Positions 43,932 to 51,938 of a stretch of 64,000 nt of DNA are shown one piece after another. The number at the start of each line of letters is the position of its first letter. Within the stretch, counting starts at the first letter, position 1. The DNA is from Ignavigranum ruoffiae (GTDB lineage Bacteria; Bacillota; Bacilli; Lactobacillales; Aerococcaceae), in NCBI RefSeq assembly GCF_900110675.1, contig NZ_FOEN01000002.1, positions 124,001-188,000 of the forward strand, read 5' to 3'. A model generated the notes under the pieces. The model searched no databases, had not been told where the DNA came from, and saw nothing but the letters and a program-made list of their open reading frames with translations. A program made the position numbers and the translations under genes.

Positions 43932-44234
43932 ATGAAACAAAGTTATTTTGACGGATCCTTACTTTCTTTTATCGGCAATCGCCTATTGGTCATTATTATC
44001 ATTTGCTTTACTTTGGGTCTAGCTACCCCATGGGCGGTCATCATAATGACAAAATGGGAGATTGAACATACGGTGGTGAATGGGCAACGCTTATACTTTG
44101 ATGGCACAGCCACACAGCTATTCGGCCACTGGTTGAAATGGTGGTTGCTCACGATTATTACTTTCGGAATCTATAGCTTCTGGGTTGGCATACGCATGCG
44201 CCAATGGAAGGCACAACATACCTATTTCAGATAG
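43932..44234 (+). CDS. Short DUF898 (YjgN-like) membrane protein
   Basis: The 100-residue protein has two membrane helices (about 15-37 and 70-88) and the DUF898 pattern YFDGSLLSFIGNRLLV, ATPWAVIIMTKWEIEHTVVNG and GHWLKWWLLTIITFGIYSFWV. Full YjgN proteins are about 400 residues, but single-unit versions like this are common in Firmicutes. Function unknown. GGAGG 8 nt upstream supports the ATG. Confidence 0.85.
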   Translation: MKQSYFDGSLLSFIGNRLLVIIIICFTLGLATPWAVIIMTKWEIEHTVVNGQRLYFDGTATQLFGHWLKWWLLTIITFGIYSFWVGIRMRQWKAQHTYFR

Positions 44235-44412
44235 AAAGAAAATGGACAATACTCACGACAAAACTTTTGCCCATAATAGAATCAATAAATTTTGTCCCAC
44301 TCATTACCTTTCATGCCTATAAAACTGATGACCTAATAAGCTAATCTTGATAGCGCTCTTAGCGATGTCCTATGATAGATAATATTTTATGGATAGAACA
44401 GGAGCGAATATT

Positions 44413-45513
44413 ATGTCAGTAGCTAAAGACAAAAGAACAGGTAAATGGATGTGTCGTGTATCATATAAAGAGAATGAAAAATATAAACAAATCACTAGAA
44501 AAGGTTTTAGTACAAAGAAAGAAGCTCAAATCAACGAAGCCCAACTAAAATTAAATCTCGAAAATAGAATTTTAGTGAAACAGCAACCCAATAAAAATAT
44601 AACCTTTGCAGATTATTTTGAAAATTGGGCAAGGAAATATAAAATCGGCCTCTATTCTGCCTCTACCGATGAAAAATATGAATATGATATTAAATTGGTT
44701 CATAAGTATTTTGGTAGAAAGAAAATAGCAGAGGTTACCAGAGATATGTATCAAGATTTTATTAATCAAAGAGGCAAAGGAAATGGGAAAGATATCGTAG
44801 AGAAAACCCATGGAAGAATAAAAGCCTGTATGCAAGATGCATTATACGAAGGACTTATCAATCGAGATCCCACCTATAAGTCCGTTTTACGCTATGAAAT
44901 AGCTGGAAATAACAAATTGAAATATTGGAATGAGAAAGAATTTCATAAAATAATATATTATCTCAAAAACAATATGACTCCAGCAAATTTAATCCTTTAT
45001 ATTGCCGCCCTCACCGGTCTAAGAATTGGCGAGATATATGGCCTATCATGGGATGATATTCAGTTGAATAAACTATCCGTAAATAAAAATTTCGATTACA
45101 AAAACAACGAATTTACTCCGGGAAAAACAAAATCTTCAATCCGAACGATTTCAATTACTGAAAGTTTATACAACGAAATAATAAGATACAAAAATACCAA
45201 ACATAAATCTTATAATGAGCATCTATTTATAGATAAGGGTAAACCTTGCATAAGTTACAACGGACTTCGTAAACACCTGAAGAAAATATGTAACATGCTG
45301 GTCATCGACTTCTTACCCATTCATTCCTTTAGACACTCACATTGCTCATATTTAATCTTCCAAGGAGTGAATATCCACTATATTTCTAAAAGACTTGGCC
45401 ATACAACCGTCATCGAAACACTAAAAACTTATTCACATATCTTTGATGAATTTGAACAACTTCAAAACAATAAAGTAATCGACGCATTAACATATATCGA
45501 AGGTGCAAAATAA
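44413..45513 (+). CDS. Tyrosine-type phage/ICE integrase
   Basis: The 366-residue protein has an AP2-like arm-binding N-terminus (KDKRTGKWMCRVSYKENEKY), a SAM-like core-binding domain (about 65-155) and a C-terminal catalytic domain with Arg in LTGLRIGEIYGLSW, HxxR in HSFRHSHCS, His in KRLGHTT and the Tyr nucleophile in LKTYSHI. It catalyses site-specific integration. The ATG at 44413 has AGGAG 8 nt upstream; an ATG at 44389 overlaps that site. A tRNA-Leu 3' fragment lies 400 nt downstream. No excisionase or other phage gene is present, so the element may be degraded or be a minimal remnant. The region is AT-rich. Confidence 0.92.
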   Translation: MSVAKDKRTGKWMCRVSYKENEKYKQITRKGFSTKKEAQINEAQLKLNLENRILVKQQPNKNITFADYFENWARKYKIGLYSASTDEKYEYDIKLVHKYFGRKKIAEVTRDMYQDFINQRGKGNGKDIVEKTHGRIKACMQDALYEGLINRDPTYKSVLRYEIAGNNKLKYWNEKEFHKIIYYLKNNMTPANLILYIAALTGLRIGEIYGLSWDDIQLNKLSVNKNFDYKNNEFTPGKTKSSIRTISITESLYNEIIRYKNTKHKSYNEHLFIDKGKPCISYNGLRKHLKKICNMLVIDFLPIHSFRHSHCSYLIFQGVNIHYISKRLGHTTVIETLKTYSHIFDEFEQLQNNKVIDALTYIEGAK

Positions 45514-45580
45514 AGTGCAAAAAATTTAAGACAAACATCACCCAAGACAATATTTTTCCTAGACTCAAAAGTATTAAATA

Positions 45581-45609
45581 AGACCAAACGTTTAGCTTGG
45601 TCTTTTTTT
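45581..45609 (+). terminator. Terminator of the integrase gene
   Basis: AGACCAA/TTGGTCT stem followed by TTTTTTT, 67 nt after the integrase stop. Confidence 0.88.
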
Positions 45610-45910
45610 CAGCGCCTATTTAACAGAACAAGTACATCTTCAACGACAGATCTACCTGTAACAATCTTTCGCGATAATTTTTCAATCAATAAGTCCAAGT
45701 AGTAGATAACGTGTAACACCATACCCCCCGAAGCAGAAAAAGTCATCATTCAATCACAAAATGAATCAATAAAATGTAATTACATAAAAAAAACGATTGA
45801 AGTGTTTCAATCGCCTTTCATAGACTCACCAACAGTCTTTGACAAAGATCCTAAAAAAGAGCACCTCACTCATAAAAAGCGAAGTGCTCTAAAGCTTGAT
45901 ACAAAGCCAA
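45610..45910. other. Gene-free stretch between integrase and tRNA remnant
   Basis: No gene seen. It contains a CGATTGAA/TTCAATCG hairpin near 45793-45813 and the tRNA-type terminator at 45853-45890. If the integrase belonged to the same element this would hold the integrase arm sites, but I cannot identify them. Confidence 0.5.
45853..45890 (-). terminator. Terminator downstream of the tRNA-Leu remnant
   Basis: Minus-strand GAGCAC/GTGCTC stem extended by further pairs, followed by TTTTTT. It would be the natural terminator of a minus-strand tRNA-Leu gene. Confidence 0.7.
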
Positions 45911-45962
45911 TACCGATGGTCGGGGTCGAACCGACACGCCCGTGAGGGCACAGGATTTTGAG
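45911..45962 (-). pseudogene. 3' fragment of tRNA-Leu(CAA), attachment site remnant
   Basis: Minus strand reads from the anticodon loop CTCAAAA through TCCTG, the variable arm (GCCCTCACGGGC), T-arm GTCGGTTCGACCCCGAC and acceptor CATCGGT plus A. The 5' half of the tRNA is absent: sequence before the anticodon loop is unrelated. A break exactly in the anticodon loop is a usual crossover point of tRNA-targeting integrases. So this is an attR-type remnant, not a working tRNA. Confidence 0.85.
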
Positions 45963-46018
45963 GTTAGGGTAAGCAATTATCGGCTATTGTCAATCGCTTC
46001 TAAAGCCATATATATCAA

Positions 46019-46081
46019 GGGATTTCGCATTGTGCGGTATTACCCATCATCACTGGACCTCGACTCCAATGCCGAAATCCC
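46019..46081. repeat. Inverted repeat beside the att remnant
   Basis: GGGATTTCGCATTG (46019-46032) and CAATGCCGAAATCCC (46067-46081) are inverted repeats with one extra base and a 34-nt loop. Could be an integrase/excisionase-type arm site or a remnant hairpin. Confidence 0.65.
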
Positions 46082-46084
46082 GAC

Positions 46085-46112
46085 AAAAAAACCGCCCGCC
46101 AGCGTGAGGTTT
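46085..46112 (-). terminator. Terminator of the carbamoyltransferase cluster
   Basis: Minus strand AAACC...GGTTT with an inner GC-rich pairing, followed by T7; 5 nt after the stop of the YjiH-like gene. Confidence 0.6.
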
Positions 46113-46116
46113 ATTT

Positions 46117-47475
46117 TCAATACAGAATATGAGCAAAAAATAAAATTATTGGGAAAGCCAAAATCGTTCTCTCGATAAATATTAAAAATAGTTTTTTGAA
46201 ATCAATTCCAATTTCACTTTGAAGAATTATAGTTCCAACCTCCGTCAAATAGATCATTTGTACCAGAGATAACTCTGTGATAATAAATCGAGTAAACTCA
46301 GAATCTATATCCGTAACAAGTAATGGTGGTATAAACATATCAATAAAACCAACTAAAGTTGCTGGAGCAACCTCAAATGCATAAGGAATATTTAATAATT
46401 CGAATATTATTCCAATTGGATAAGATAGATATGTAAAAAAAGAGGTATTATACACTATAATTAGCCCCAATGTCCCCCATCCGACGACTACGGGGATCAA
46501 TCCTATCCAAATTGAAATCATAATTTGAGTTCCATCATAGAAAATTTCTTTAAAACCAAATTCTTTGGAACGTTCGATTCCCTTTATTAGTGCCCATTTT
46601 AAAGTACTAACACCTCTTGGAGGATTGTTATCTATAACGATTTGATTATCATAATACTCATTAGGTATATTTTTTAATGGATATATTCTTGGCATAATTA
46701 TAGCTAAAATTACACTTATTAAACAAGCAACTAAAAATATTAGTGTAAAGTCATTTTCTAATCGTGTTACCTGCGAAACAACATATACAAATGACACAGA
46801 CACTAAAGAAAAGTTACACATAATATTTGCTGCGTCTCTTTTTGAATAATAGCCTAAATGATATTTTTCTCTACAAAGAATTACTTCAGCATTTGAAGCA
46901 CCAAACCATGAAGTAACTAAGTCTAAAGCCGCAACTCCAGGCACTTTAAATAAAGGAGTTATCATATTCCTTGTAAGTACACCAAAAAATTCCATAACTC
47001 CGCAATTTGTTAAAAATGGCAGTATATAACTCAAAGCCATAGAGATTGTGATTAAGGATTTAGATAGTTCTATCATATTGAGCCCAGTTTTTTCTGAGTT
47101 AATTACAGAAAAATTAATATTGAATATTATTACTAATAAAAAGATACTGGATAAAATTCTAGTAATTAAATAAATTGGTTGTGTATAAAAATATTTATCT
47201 ATAATAAAATTAATGGAACCATTTTTATCTAAACCTTTTTTTCGACGATAAAAAGCAACAATCCCCAAAATTGTCGAAAAGAAAGTAATTATAACTATAA
47301 AAATAAATAATAAATCTGAAAATTTGATCAATAACCAATCTGAAGCAGCTGAAACTAATGTTTTATTTTCTAAAATTGGGAGAGGGAGCATAAATGCTCC
47401 CAATCCAAATATAGAAGAAACAAGAAATTTAAATATATATTTTTTATCAATGTGGTAAAGTGGGTTAGTTTCCAT
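46117..47475 (-). CDS. YjiH-type membrane protein (nucleoside-recognition GATE domain)
   Basis: The 452-residue protein has about 10 hydrophobic helices. The segments GVMEFFGVLTRNMITPLFKVPG and ALDLVTSWFGASNAEVILCREKYHLGYY match the YjiH/GATE-domain family whose substrates are mostly unknown. YjiH-type genes often stand beside amidohydrolase or arginine catabolism genes, so it may move a product of this cluster. The start at 47475 is chosen for GGGAG 9 nt upstream; a longer frame overlaps the dehydrogenase by 11 nt. Last gene of the cluster. Confidence 0.75.
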   Translation of the reverse strand: METNPLYHIDKKYIFKFLVSSIFGLGAFMLPLPILENKTLVSAASDWLLIKFSDLLFIFIVIITFFSTILGIVAFYRRKKGLDKNGSINFIIDKYFYTQPIYLITRILSSIFLLVIIFNINFSVINSEKTGLNMIELSKSLITISMALSYILPFLTNCGVMEFFGVLTRNMITPLFKVPGVAALDLVTSWFGASNAEVILCREKYHLGYYSKRDAANIMCNFSLVSVSFVYVVSQVTRLENDFTLIFLVACLISVILAIIMPRIYPLKNIPNEYYDNQIVIDNNPPRGVSTLKWALIKGIERSKEFGFKEIFYDGTQIMISIWIGLIPVVVGWGTLGLIIVYNTSFFTYLSYPIGIIFELLNIPYAFEVAPATLVGFIDMFIPPLLVTDIDSEFTRFIITELSLVQMIYLTEVGTIILQSEIGIDFKKLFLIFIERTILAFPIILFFAHILY

Positions 47476-47500
47476 AATGGAAGTCTCCCTTCTAATTACT

Positions 47501-48490
47501 CTAATAATCACTCACTAATTTAAAAACTTTGTCTTTATCACCTTTTAGATAAAAAACAATATTTTCTGTAGAAATTTTTTGGAGATCTTTAATGGAATTA
47601 ATTGTATAGAAAGCAGCGTGAGGAGTTACAATTACGTTATCTCTTCCAATCAGAGGATGATTTTCAAGATGAGGGGTTTCATCTTTTAGAACATCTAATG
47701 CTGCTCCTTTTAAATAACCTACATCCAAAGCACGAACAAGATCATCTTCTTCAACACTGTTTCCTCTTCCCATATTTATAAAAAATGGAATTTTACTCAT
47801 TTGTTTAAAAATATTTAGATTAAAAAATTTATCATTTGTCTTATTATAATTCATATGGTTAGAAATAACATCAGAATGTGATAGTAAATAATTCATATCT
47901 TCTACTAATTCAACTTCATTATTATTTACTAAATCTTTATTCACATATGGATCATAGGCCAATACTTTCATTCCTAATAAACTAGCTTTTTTAGCAACAG
48001 TTCTTCCTATTTTCCCTAAACCAAAAATTCCTAAGGTAAGATTCTCTATACGTGGGTTTGCTCCTGCAACATCGTATCTCCATTTAAAATTTTGTTCAAC
48101 GTCTTTTGTTAAAATTTTTACTTGCTTAACTAATGAGAAAATCATTCCAATAGTAAATTCAGCCACATCAATCGTACAATATTCTCCTACCGGACAAACT
48201 CCAATACCTCTTTTATTAGCAGCTTTCAAATCAATATTATCATAACCAGTAGCATTCATAGAAATTATTTTAAGTTTTTTTGCTTTATCCATTGCTTCCT
48301 CATCAATTTTTATAAATCCAGTGAGAATAGCATCAACATCTTCAATAATTTCTAAAAATTCTTCTCTTTTTTCATCATGATATTCGTAAATTACAATCTC
48401 ACAATCTGGGAAACCATTTTTCAGAATTTCCATCTCATAATCATGAGTTGGCATCATTGAATCTGGATAATCTGAAATTAATATTTTCAT
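47501..48490 (-). CDS. D-2-hydroxyacid dehydrogenase
   Basis: The 329-residue protein has the family layout: catalytic N-terminal lobe (LKIISMNATGYDNIDLKAAN), NAD-binding GLGKIGRTVAKKASLLGMKV (GxGxxG at about 155), Asp of YDPYV for NAD(H), a NMGRGNSVEEDDL loop and the catalytic His in TPHAAF; an Arg is missing from the usual NVxRG position (NMGRG, Arg shifted). It would reduce a 2-keto acid or oxidise a D-2-hydroxyacid. The ATG at 48488-48490 (AAAGAGAG upstream) is better than an upstream TTG. Its place inside a deiminase-carbamoyltransferase cluster is unusual. Confidence 0.88.
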   Translation of the reverse strand: MKILISDYPDSMMPTHDYEMEILKNGFPDCEIVIYEYHDEKREEFLEIIEDVDAILTGFIKIDEEAMDKAKKLKIISMNATGYDNIDLKAANKRGIGVCPVGEYCTIDVAEFTIGMIFSLVKQVKILTKDVEQNFKWRYDVAGANPRIENLTLGIFGLGKIGRTVAKKASLLGMKVLAYDPYVNKDLVNNNEVELVEDMNYLLSHSDVISNHMNYNKTNDKFFNLNIFKQMSKIPFFINMGRGNSVEEDDLVRALDVGYLKGAALDVLKDETPHLENHPLIGRDNVIVTPHAAFYTINSIKDLQKISTENIVFYLKGDKDKVFKLVSDY

Positions 48491-48494
48491 AAAA

Positions 48495-49349
48495 TTACTC
48501 TCTTTCAATTGGATATGTCATACAATGTGGACCGCCACCGGCCTTTAAAATTTGCATTAGCGGTAACTTAACTACTTCAATACCTTCTGCTTCCATAGCC
48601 TCATTTACACTCTTATTATTCTCAATTCCTAAAACTTTTCCATTCCCTAATGCTTGGACGTTGCAACCATGTTTAAAAACTAGTTCACTAGGAACATCTA
48701 TGATTTTGAAATTACGACGTTCTAACATCTTTATGAAGTTATACGGTAATTCACGGGTGGCAGCGATACAAATTTTTTCTGCTACAATATTAAAAATCAT
48801 GTCTAAATGGAGATTTGCAGGAGGCGCTGGCACCGCAACGACCGTGTAGCCATATTTTTCTAGTTGTTCACGCAGATTACTTACCCCTAAATAATCTGTT
48901 CGATCAACTACACCAAATGCAATAGTATGCTCATCAATCATCCAGAAATCTCCACCTTCAAAACACCCTGCATTACAACGTGCAATAACTGGAACTCCCA
49001 ATTCTTTTAATTTAGCTTCATATACTTCAGTTTCTTTCTGACGAGCTGGATGACGGAATTTCCCTATAATAGCTCCTTCTTTTACCATGGCTCCAAAATC
49101 ACGAGCAAAAGTTTGCACTTCTAACTCTTTATGCGCTTCTACTTCTATAACCTCTACGTTATTTTCTTTATAACCTTGAATTAGAGTATCCCACTCTTCT
49201 ACCATTTGATCATTTTTCTCTTTTTCGCCTTTTTCCATCCAGCCTTTAGTTATTTCATTAATAGCGTTAAAAACATAGTACCTAGGGGAACAAACCATTA
49301 CTTTTTTCAATACATTTGTACCATTAGAAACCCAAATTTTTTCAGACAT
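48495..49349 (-). CDS. Short arginine deiminase-like guanidino hydrolase
   Basis: The 284-residue protein belongs to the guanidino-group-modifying superfamily. It has FARDFGAMV (about 81), FEGGDFW with DRTDYLGVSNL (about 128-155), NLHLDMIFNIV (His-x-Asp) and the C-terminal GGGPHCMTYPIERE with the catalytic Cys. These match arginine deiminase, yet true ArcA is about 405 residues; the size is nearer DDAH and agmatine-type enzymes. It probably converts a guanidino compound to a ureido compound plus ammonia. It sits between a transporter and a dehydrogenase in an operon with a carbamoyltransferase. AAGGA 6 nt upstream supports the ATG. Confidence 0.85.
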   Translation of the reverse strand: MSEKIWVSNGTNVLKKVMVCSPRYYVFNAINEITKGWMEKGEKEKNDQMVEEWDTLIQGYKENNVEVIEVEAHKELEVQTFARDFGAMVKEGAIIGKFRHPARQKETEVYEAKLKELGVPVIARCNAGCFEGGDFWMIDEHTIAFGVVDRTDYLGVSNLREQLEKYGYTVVAVPAPPANLHLDMIFNIVAEKICIAATRELPYNFIKMLERRNFKIIDVPSELVFKHGCNVQALGNGKVLGIENNKSVNEAMEAEGIEVVKLPLMQILKAGGGPHCMTYPIERE

Positions 49350-49366
49350 CTCTAATCCTTCTTTCT

Positions 49367-50884
49367 TTAAATATTTACTAAAATTAATAATATTATGGCA
49401 CTTACCGCAGCTAATATTAAGATATATTTTAAAGCTACTTTAACCCAAGTGGCATAATCTACATGCACTGCCTGAGTGCATGTCATAACAATAATTGATG
49501 TTGGCATAATAGCTTTAACAATTCCTAATGCAAAATTATATAGAATAATCATGGTTACTTGTGAAACACCGGCAAAGAGGCCCAAAGGTCCCATTATTGA
49601 AATAGTAGCAGCAGCTAAACCAGTAGAACTTGGAATAAAACTGGCCATAATTAAATAAACTAAAAATGCTAATAGAATAAATACTATAGGAGAGAATGAT
49701 CCTAAAGTTGTTTCAGCATAATGTAAGATTGTTGCAGTAATATTTCCATCAGTCATGATTACTTGAATCCCCCGTGCTAGCGGCACAATAAACGCTGTAG
49801 AAACTAATGCACCTGCACCACGAACTAAAATATTAATTGATTTATCGATACTGTATCCCATCACTGTACCAGAAATTAACGTCATCACAATAAGCAATAC
49901 ATTAATTTCATTAAAATACCAATCTCCCAGAGGAACAACATTATTGCCAATAATAATTTTTGAAATTGGGTTAGTATTAATCCAATTAGCTATATCCTGA
50001 AAAATTGTAAAGTTTTCATTTAAAGATACCCAAGGTACCAAAGAGATAATCATAATAATGAAAGTTAGAATAAATATACGAAACACCCAATTTTGTTCCT
50101 TTGTTAACTCATTATTTTCTGACACATTTTCTCCAGTAAACTCTTCTTTATCCTTTTCTAATCGATAATACTGTACTGAATTTTTCGGATCGCTCTTTAC
50201 CTTCTTAGCATACATGCAAATTAATAAAGAGGTTAGAGAAAGTAAAATTATAAAAATTACTGCTCTAATCAAAATTCCATCGCCTGGACTAATCCCTAAT
50301 ATTCCTGAAGCAATTCCTGTTGAAAAAGGATTAACAATGGAAGCCGCACATCCCATTTGAGTTCCAAAGATGACAATCATAAGTGTTGTAATTGTATCTA
50401 AACCCAGATTCAACATTATTGGGAGAAACATCAAAACATATACAAATCCCTCCTCGTAAGCTCCTTGTACAGTACCAAAAATTCCCATCATAAAAGTAAG
50501 AACCGTTATCAAAATATAAATATTGTCTTTGAATTTAAAAGCTATTTTCTTCAAAGATTTTTTCACAGCCTCTGTTTCATCCATCATTTCTAAAAAACTG
50601 CCAAATAGCATTACATTTAATGAAATAGTAATAGCTGCCGAAACGGATTCGTTTCCAACCATACCAATGATAGGTGCCATCAGAATATTCCATAAACCTT
50701 GCTGATTAGCTTGAGTTGGCTCATACGTTCCTGAAATAGCTTGGCCTGCTTCATTTAGTTTATAAGCCCCTCCCGGAATGAACCAAGTCAATATGGCTAC
50801 TAGTACAATAGCAGAAAAAATTACAACATATGAATTCGGTGATTTAAATTTTTTCTTTTTAGTTTTTTCTTCCTTGCTTTCCAT
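49367..50884 (-). CDS. YfcC-family membrane transporter
   Basis: The 505-residue protein has about 12 helices and the YfcC/ArcD-like pattern: ILTWFIPGGAYKL at the first helix, QGAYEEGFVYVLMFLPIML, GTQMGCAASIVNPFSTGIASGI and FIPSSTGLAAATISIMGPL. Relatives near arginine catabolism genes are believed to be arginine-ornithine or related basic amino acid exchangers. Here it likely brings in the guanidino substrate and/or exports the amine product. It lies between the carbamoyltransferase (21 nt) and the deiminase-like gene (17 nt). Confidence 0.85.
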   Translation of the reverse strand: MESKEEKTKKKKFKSPNSYVVIFSAIVLVAILTWFIPGGAYKLNEAGQAISGTYEPTQANQQGLWNILMAPIIGMVGNESVSAAITISLNVMLFGSFLEMMDETEAVKKSLKKIAFKFKDNIYILITVLTFMMGIFGTVQGAYEEGFVYVLMFLPIMLNLGLDTITTLMIVIFGTQMGCAASIVNPFSTGIASGILGISPGDGILIRAVIFIILLSLTSLLICMYAKKVKSDPKNSVQYYRLEKDKEEFTGENVSENNELTKEQNWVFRIFILTFIIMIISLVPWVSLNENFTIFQDIANWINTNPISKIIIGNNVVPLGDWYFNEINVLLIVMTLISGTVMGYSIDKSINILVRGAGALVSTAFIVPLARGIQVIMTDGNITATILHYAETTLGSFSPIVFILLAFLVYLIMASFIPSSTGLAAATISIMGPLGLFAGVSQVTMIILYNFALGIVKAIMPTSIIVMTCTQAVHVDYATWVKVALKYILILAAVSAIILLILVNI

Positions 50885-50905
50885 ATTTTCACCTACTTAT
50901 TATAA

Positions 50906-51847
50906 CTATTTATTAGCATATGCCGCTATAATTGCTTTTATTGAGTGCATTCTGTTTTCACCTTCATCAAAAATAACAGATTTTTCTGACTCCATTACCT
51001 CATCCGTTACTTCTTCACCACGGTGAGCAGGTAAACAATGCATAAAAATACAATTAGGATTTGCTTTATTCAAAGCATCCATTGTAATTTGATATGGAGC
51101 AAAAGCTTCTTTTAATTTCATAATTTCTTCGTCTGTTTGGCCCATACTATATTGAGCATTTCCATAGACAACATCAGCATTTTCCAGAGCTTTAGAATAG
51201 TCATCAGTAACAACAATTTTTGATCCGGTTTTTTTCGCTTTATTCATAATAATTTCCATGATATCTTTGTTTGGTTTCAACGATGGAGGGCAAGCTAAAA
51301 AACAATCCATACCTAACGTAGCACTCATAATCATTGTGGTATAGGCAACATTATAAATATTTCCTGAATGACAAATTTTAATTCCTCTAAATTGACCAAA
51401 ATTTTCATATATTGTCATTAAATCAGCAATTCCTTGAGTCGGATGAGCTTCATTAGTAAGTCCATTAATAACTGGATTATTCATCCATTTCGCACATTCT
51501 TCTACAATTGTATGTCCAAATGTACGAATAAATAACCCATCAAAATATCTATCTAAAATTCTACAAGTATCCTTTAAAGGCTCTCCACGAGTCATTTGCA
51601 TTTCATCAGGCCGTAAATAAACTAATTTAATTCCTAAATCTGCCGCAGCTCTTTCTAATGCATTTCTTGTTCGGGTACTATTTTTTTCAAATAAACCAGC
51701 CCAAACTTGTCCTTTTAAATACTCATGCGGTTCATTATTTGTCCATTTTTTCTTAAATCCTAGTGATGACTCCACCAAATATAGTATCTCTTCTCTGCTT
51801 AAATCTTTTAAAGCCAGAAAATCTTTACCTTTAAAATTATTTCTCAT
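50906..51847 (-). CDS. Ornithine carbamoyltransferase-like enzyme
   Basis: The 313-residue protein has carbamoyltransferase motifs: carbamoyl phosphate loop STRTRNALERAAADLG (about 56-71), HPTQGIADLMTIYE (about 135), and HCLPAHRGEEVTDEVMES (about 270). It is full length. The first-domain loop is followed by PDEMQMTRGEPLKDTCRIL, unlike typical anabolic OTC, and the amine-binding region (ICHSGNIYNVAYTT) departs from the usual DxxNN/SMG set, though YSMGQT is present; so the amine acceptor may not be ornithine. In this cluster it probably works in the catabolic direction, splitting a ureido compound to amine and carbamoyl phosphate. No carbamate kinase is seen. AGGAGG is 7 nt upstream. Confidence 0.88.
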   Translation of the reverse strand: MRNNFKGKDFLALKDLSREEILYLVESSLGFKKKWTNNEPHEYLKGQVWAGLFEKNSTRTRNALERAAADLGIKLVYLRPDEMQMTRGEPLKDTCRILDRYFDGLFIRTFGHTIVEECAKWMNNPVINGLTNEAHPTQGIADLMTIYENFGQFRGIKICHSGNIYNVAYTTMIMSATLGMDCFLACPPSLKPNKDIMEIIMNKAKKTGSKIVVTDDYSKALENADVVYGNAQYSMGQTDEEIMKLKEAFAPYQITMDALNKANPNCIFMHCLPAHRGEEVTDEVMESEKSVIFDEGENRMHSIKAIIAAYANK

Positions 51848-51853
51848 ACTAAA

Positions 51854-51928
51854 CCTCCTTTTTGTTTATAATCAAATGATAACATTGTATATAAAATTTA
51901 AGTATTGTATGATAATACAAAAAGGAGG
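51854..51928. promoter_or_regulatory. Divergent control region with symmetric repeats
   Basis: CCTCCTTTTTGT (51854-51865) and ACAAAAAGGAGG (51917-51928) are exact inverted copies, each including the ribosome binding site of the gene it faces. Inside are TTGTAT (51885-51890), TTGTAT (51905-51910) and ATACAA (51915-51920); the last two form an inverted repeat with a 4-nt gap. Likely operator for the PucR-like regulator and promoters for both directions. Confidence 0.6.
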
Positions 51929-51938
51929 CGTTTTCATT

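Noticed and set aside
45942-46178. 78-residue plus-strand frame across the tRNA remnant
   Set aside because: It overlaps the tRNA fragment, the inverted repeat and the terminator; no ribosome site and no family pattern.
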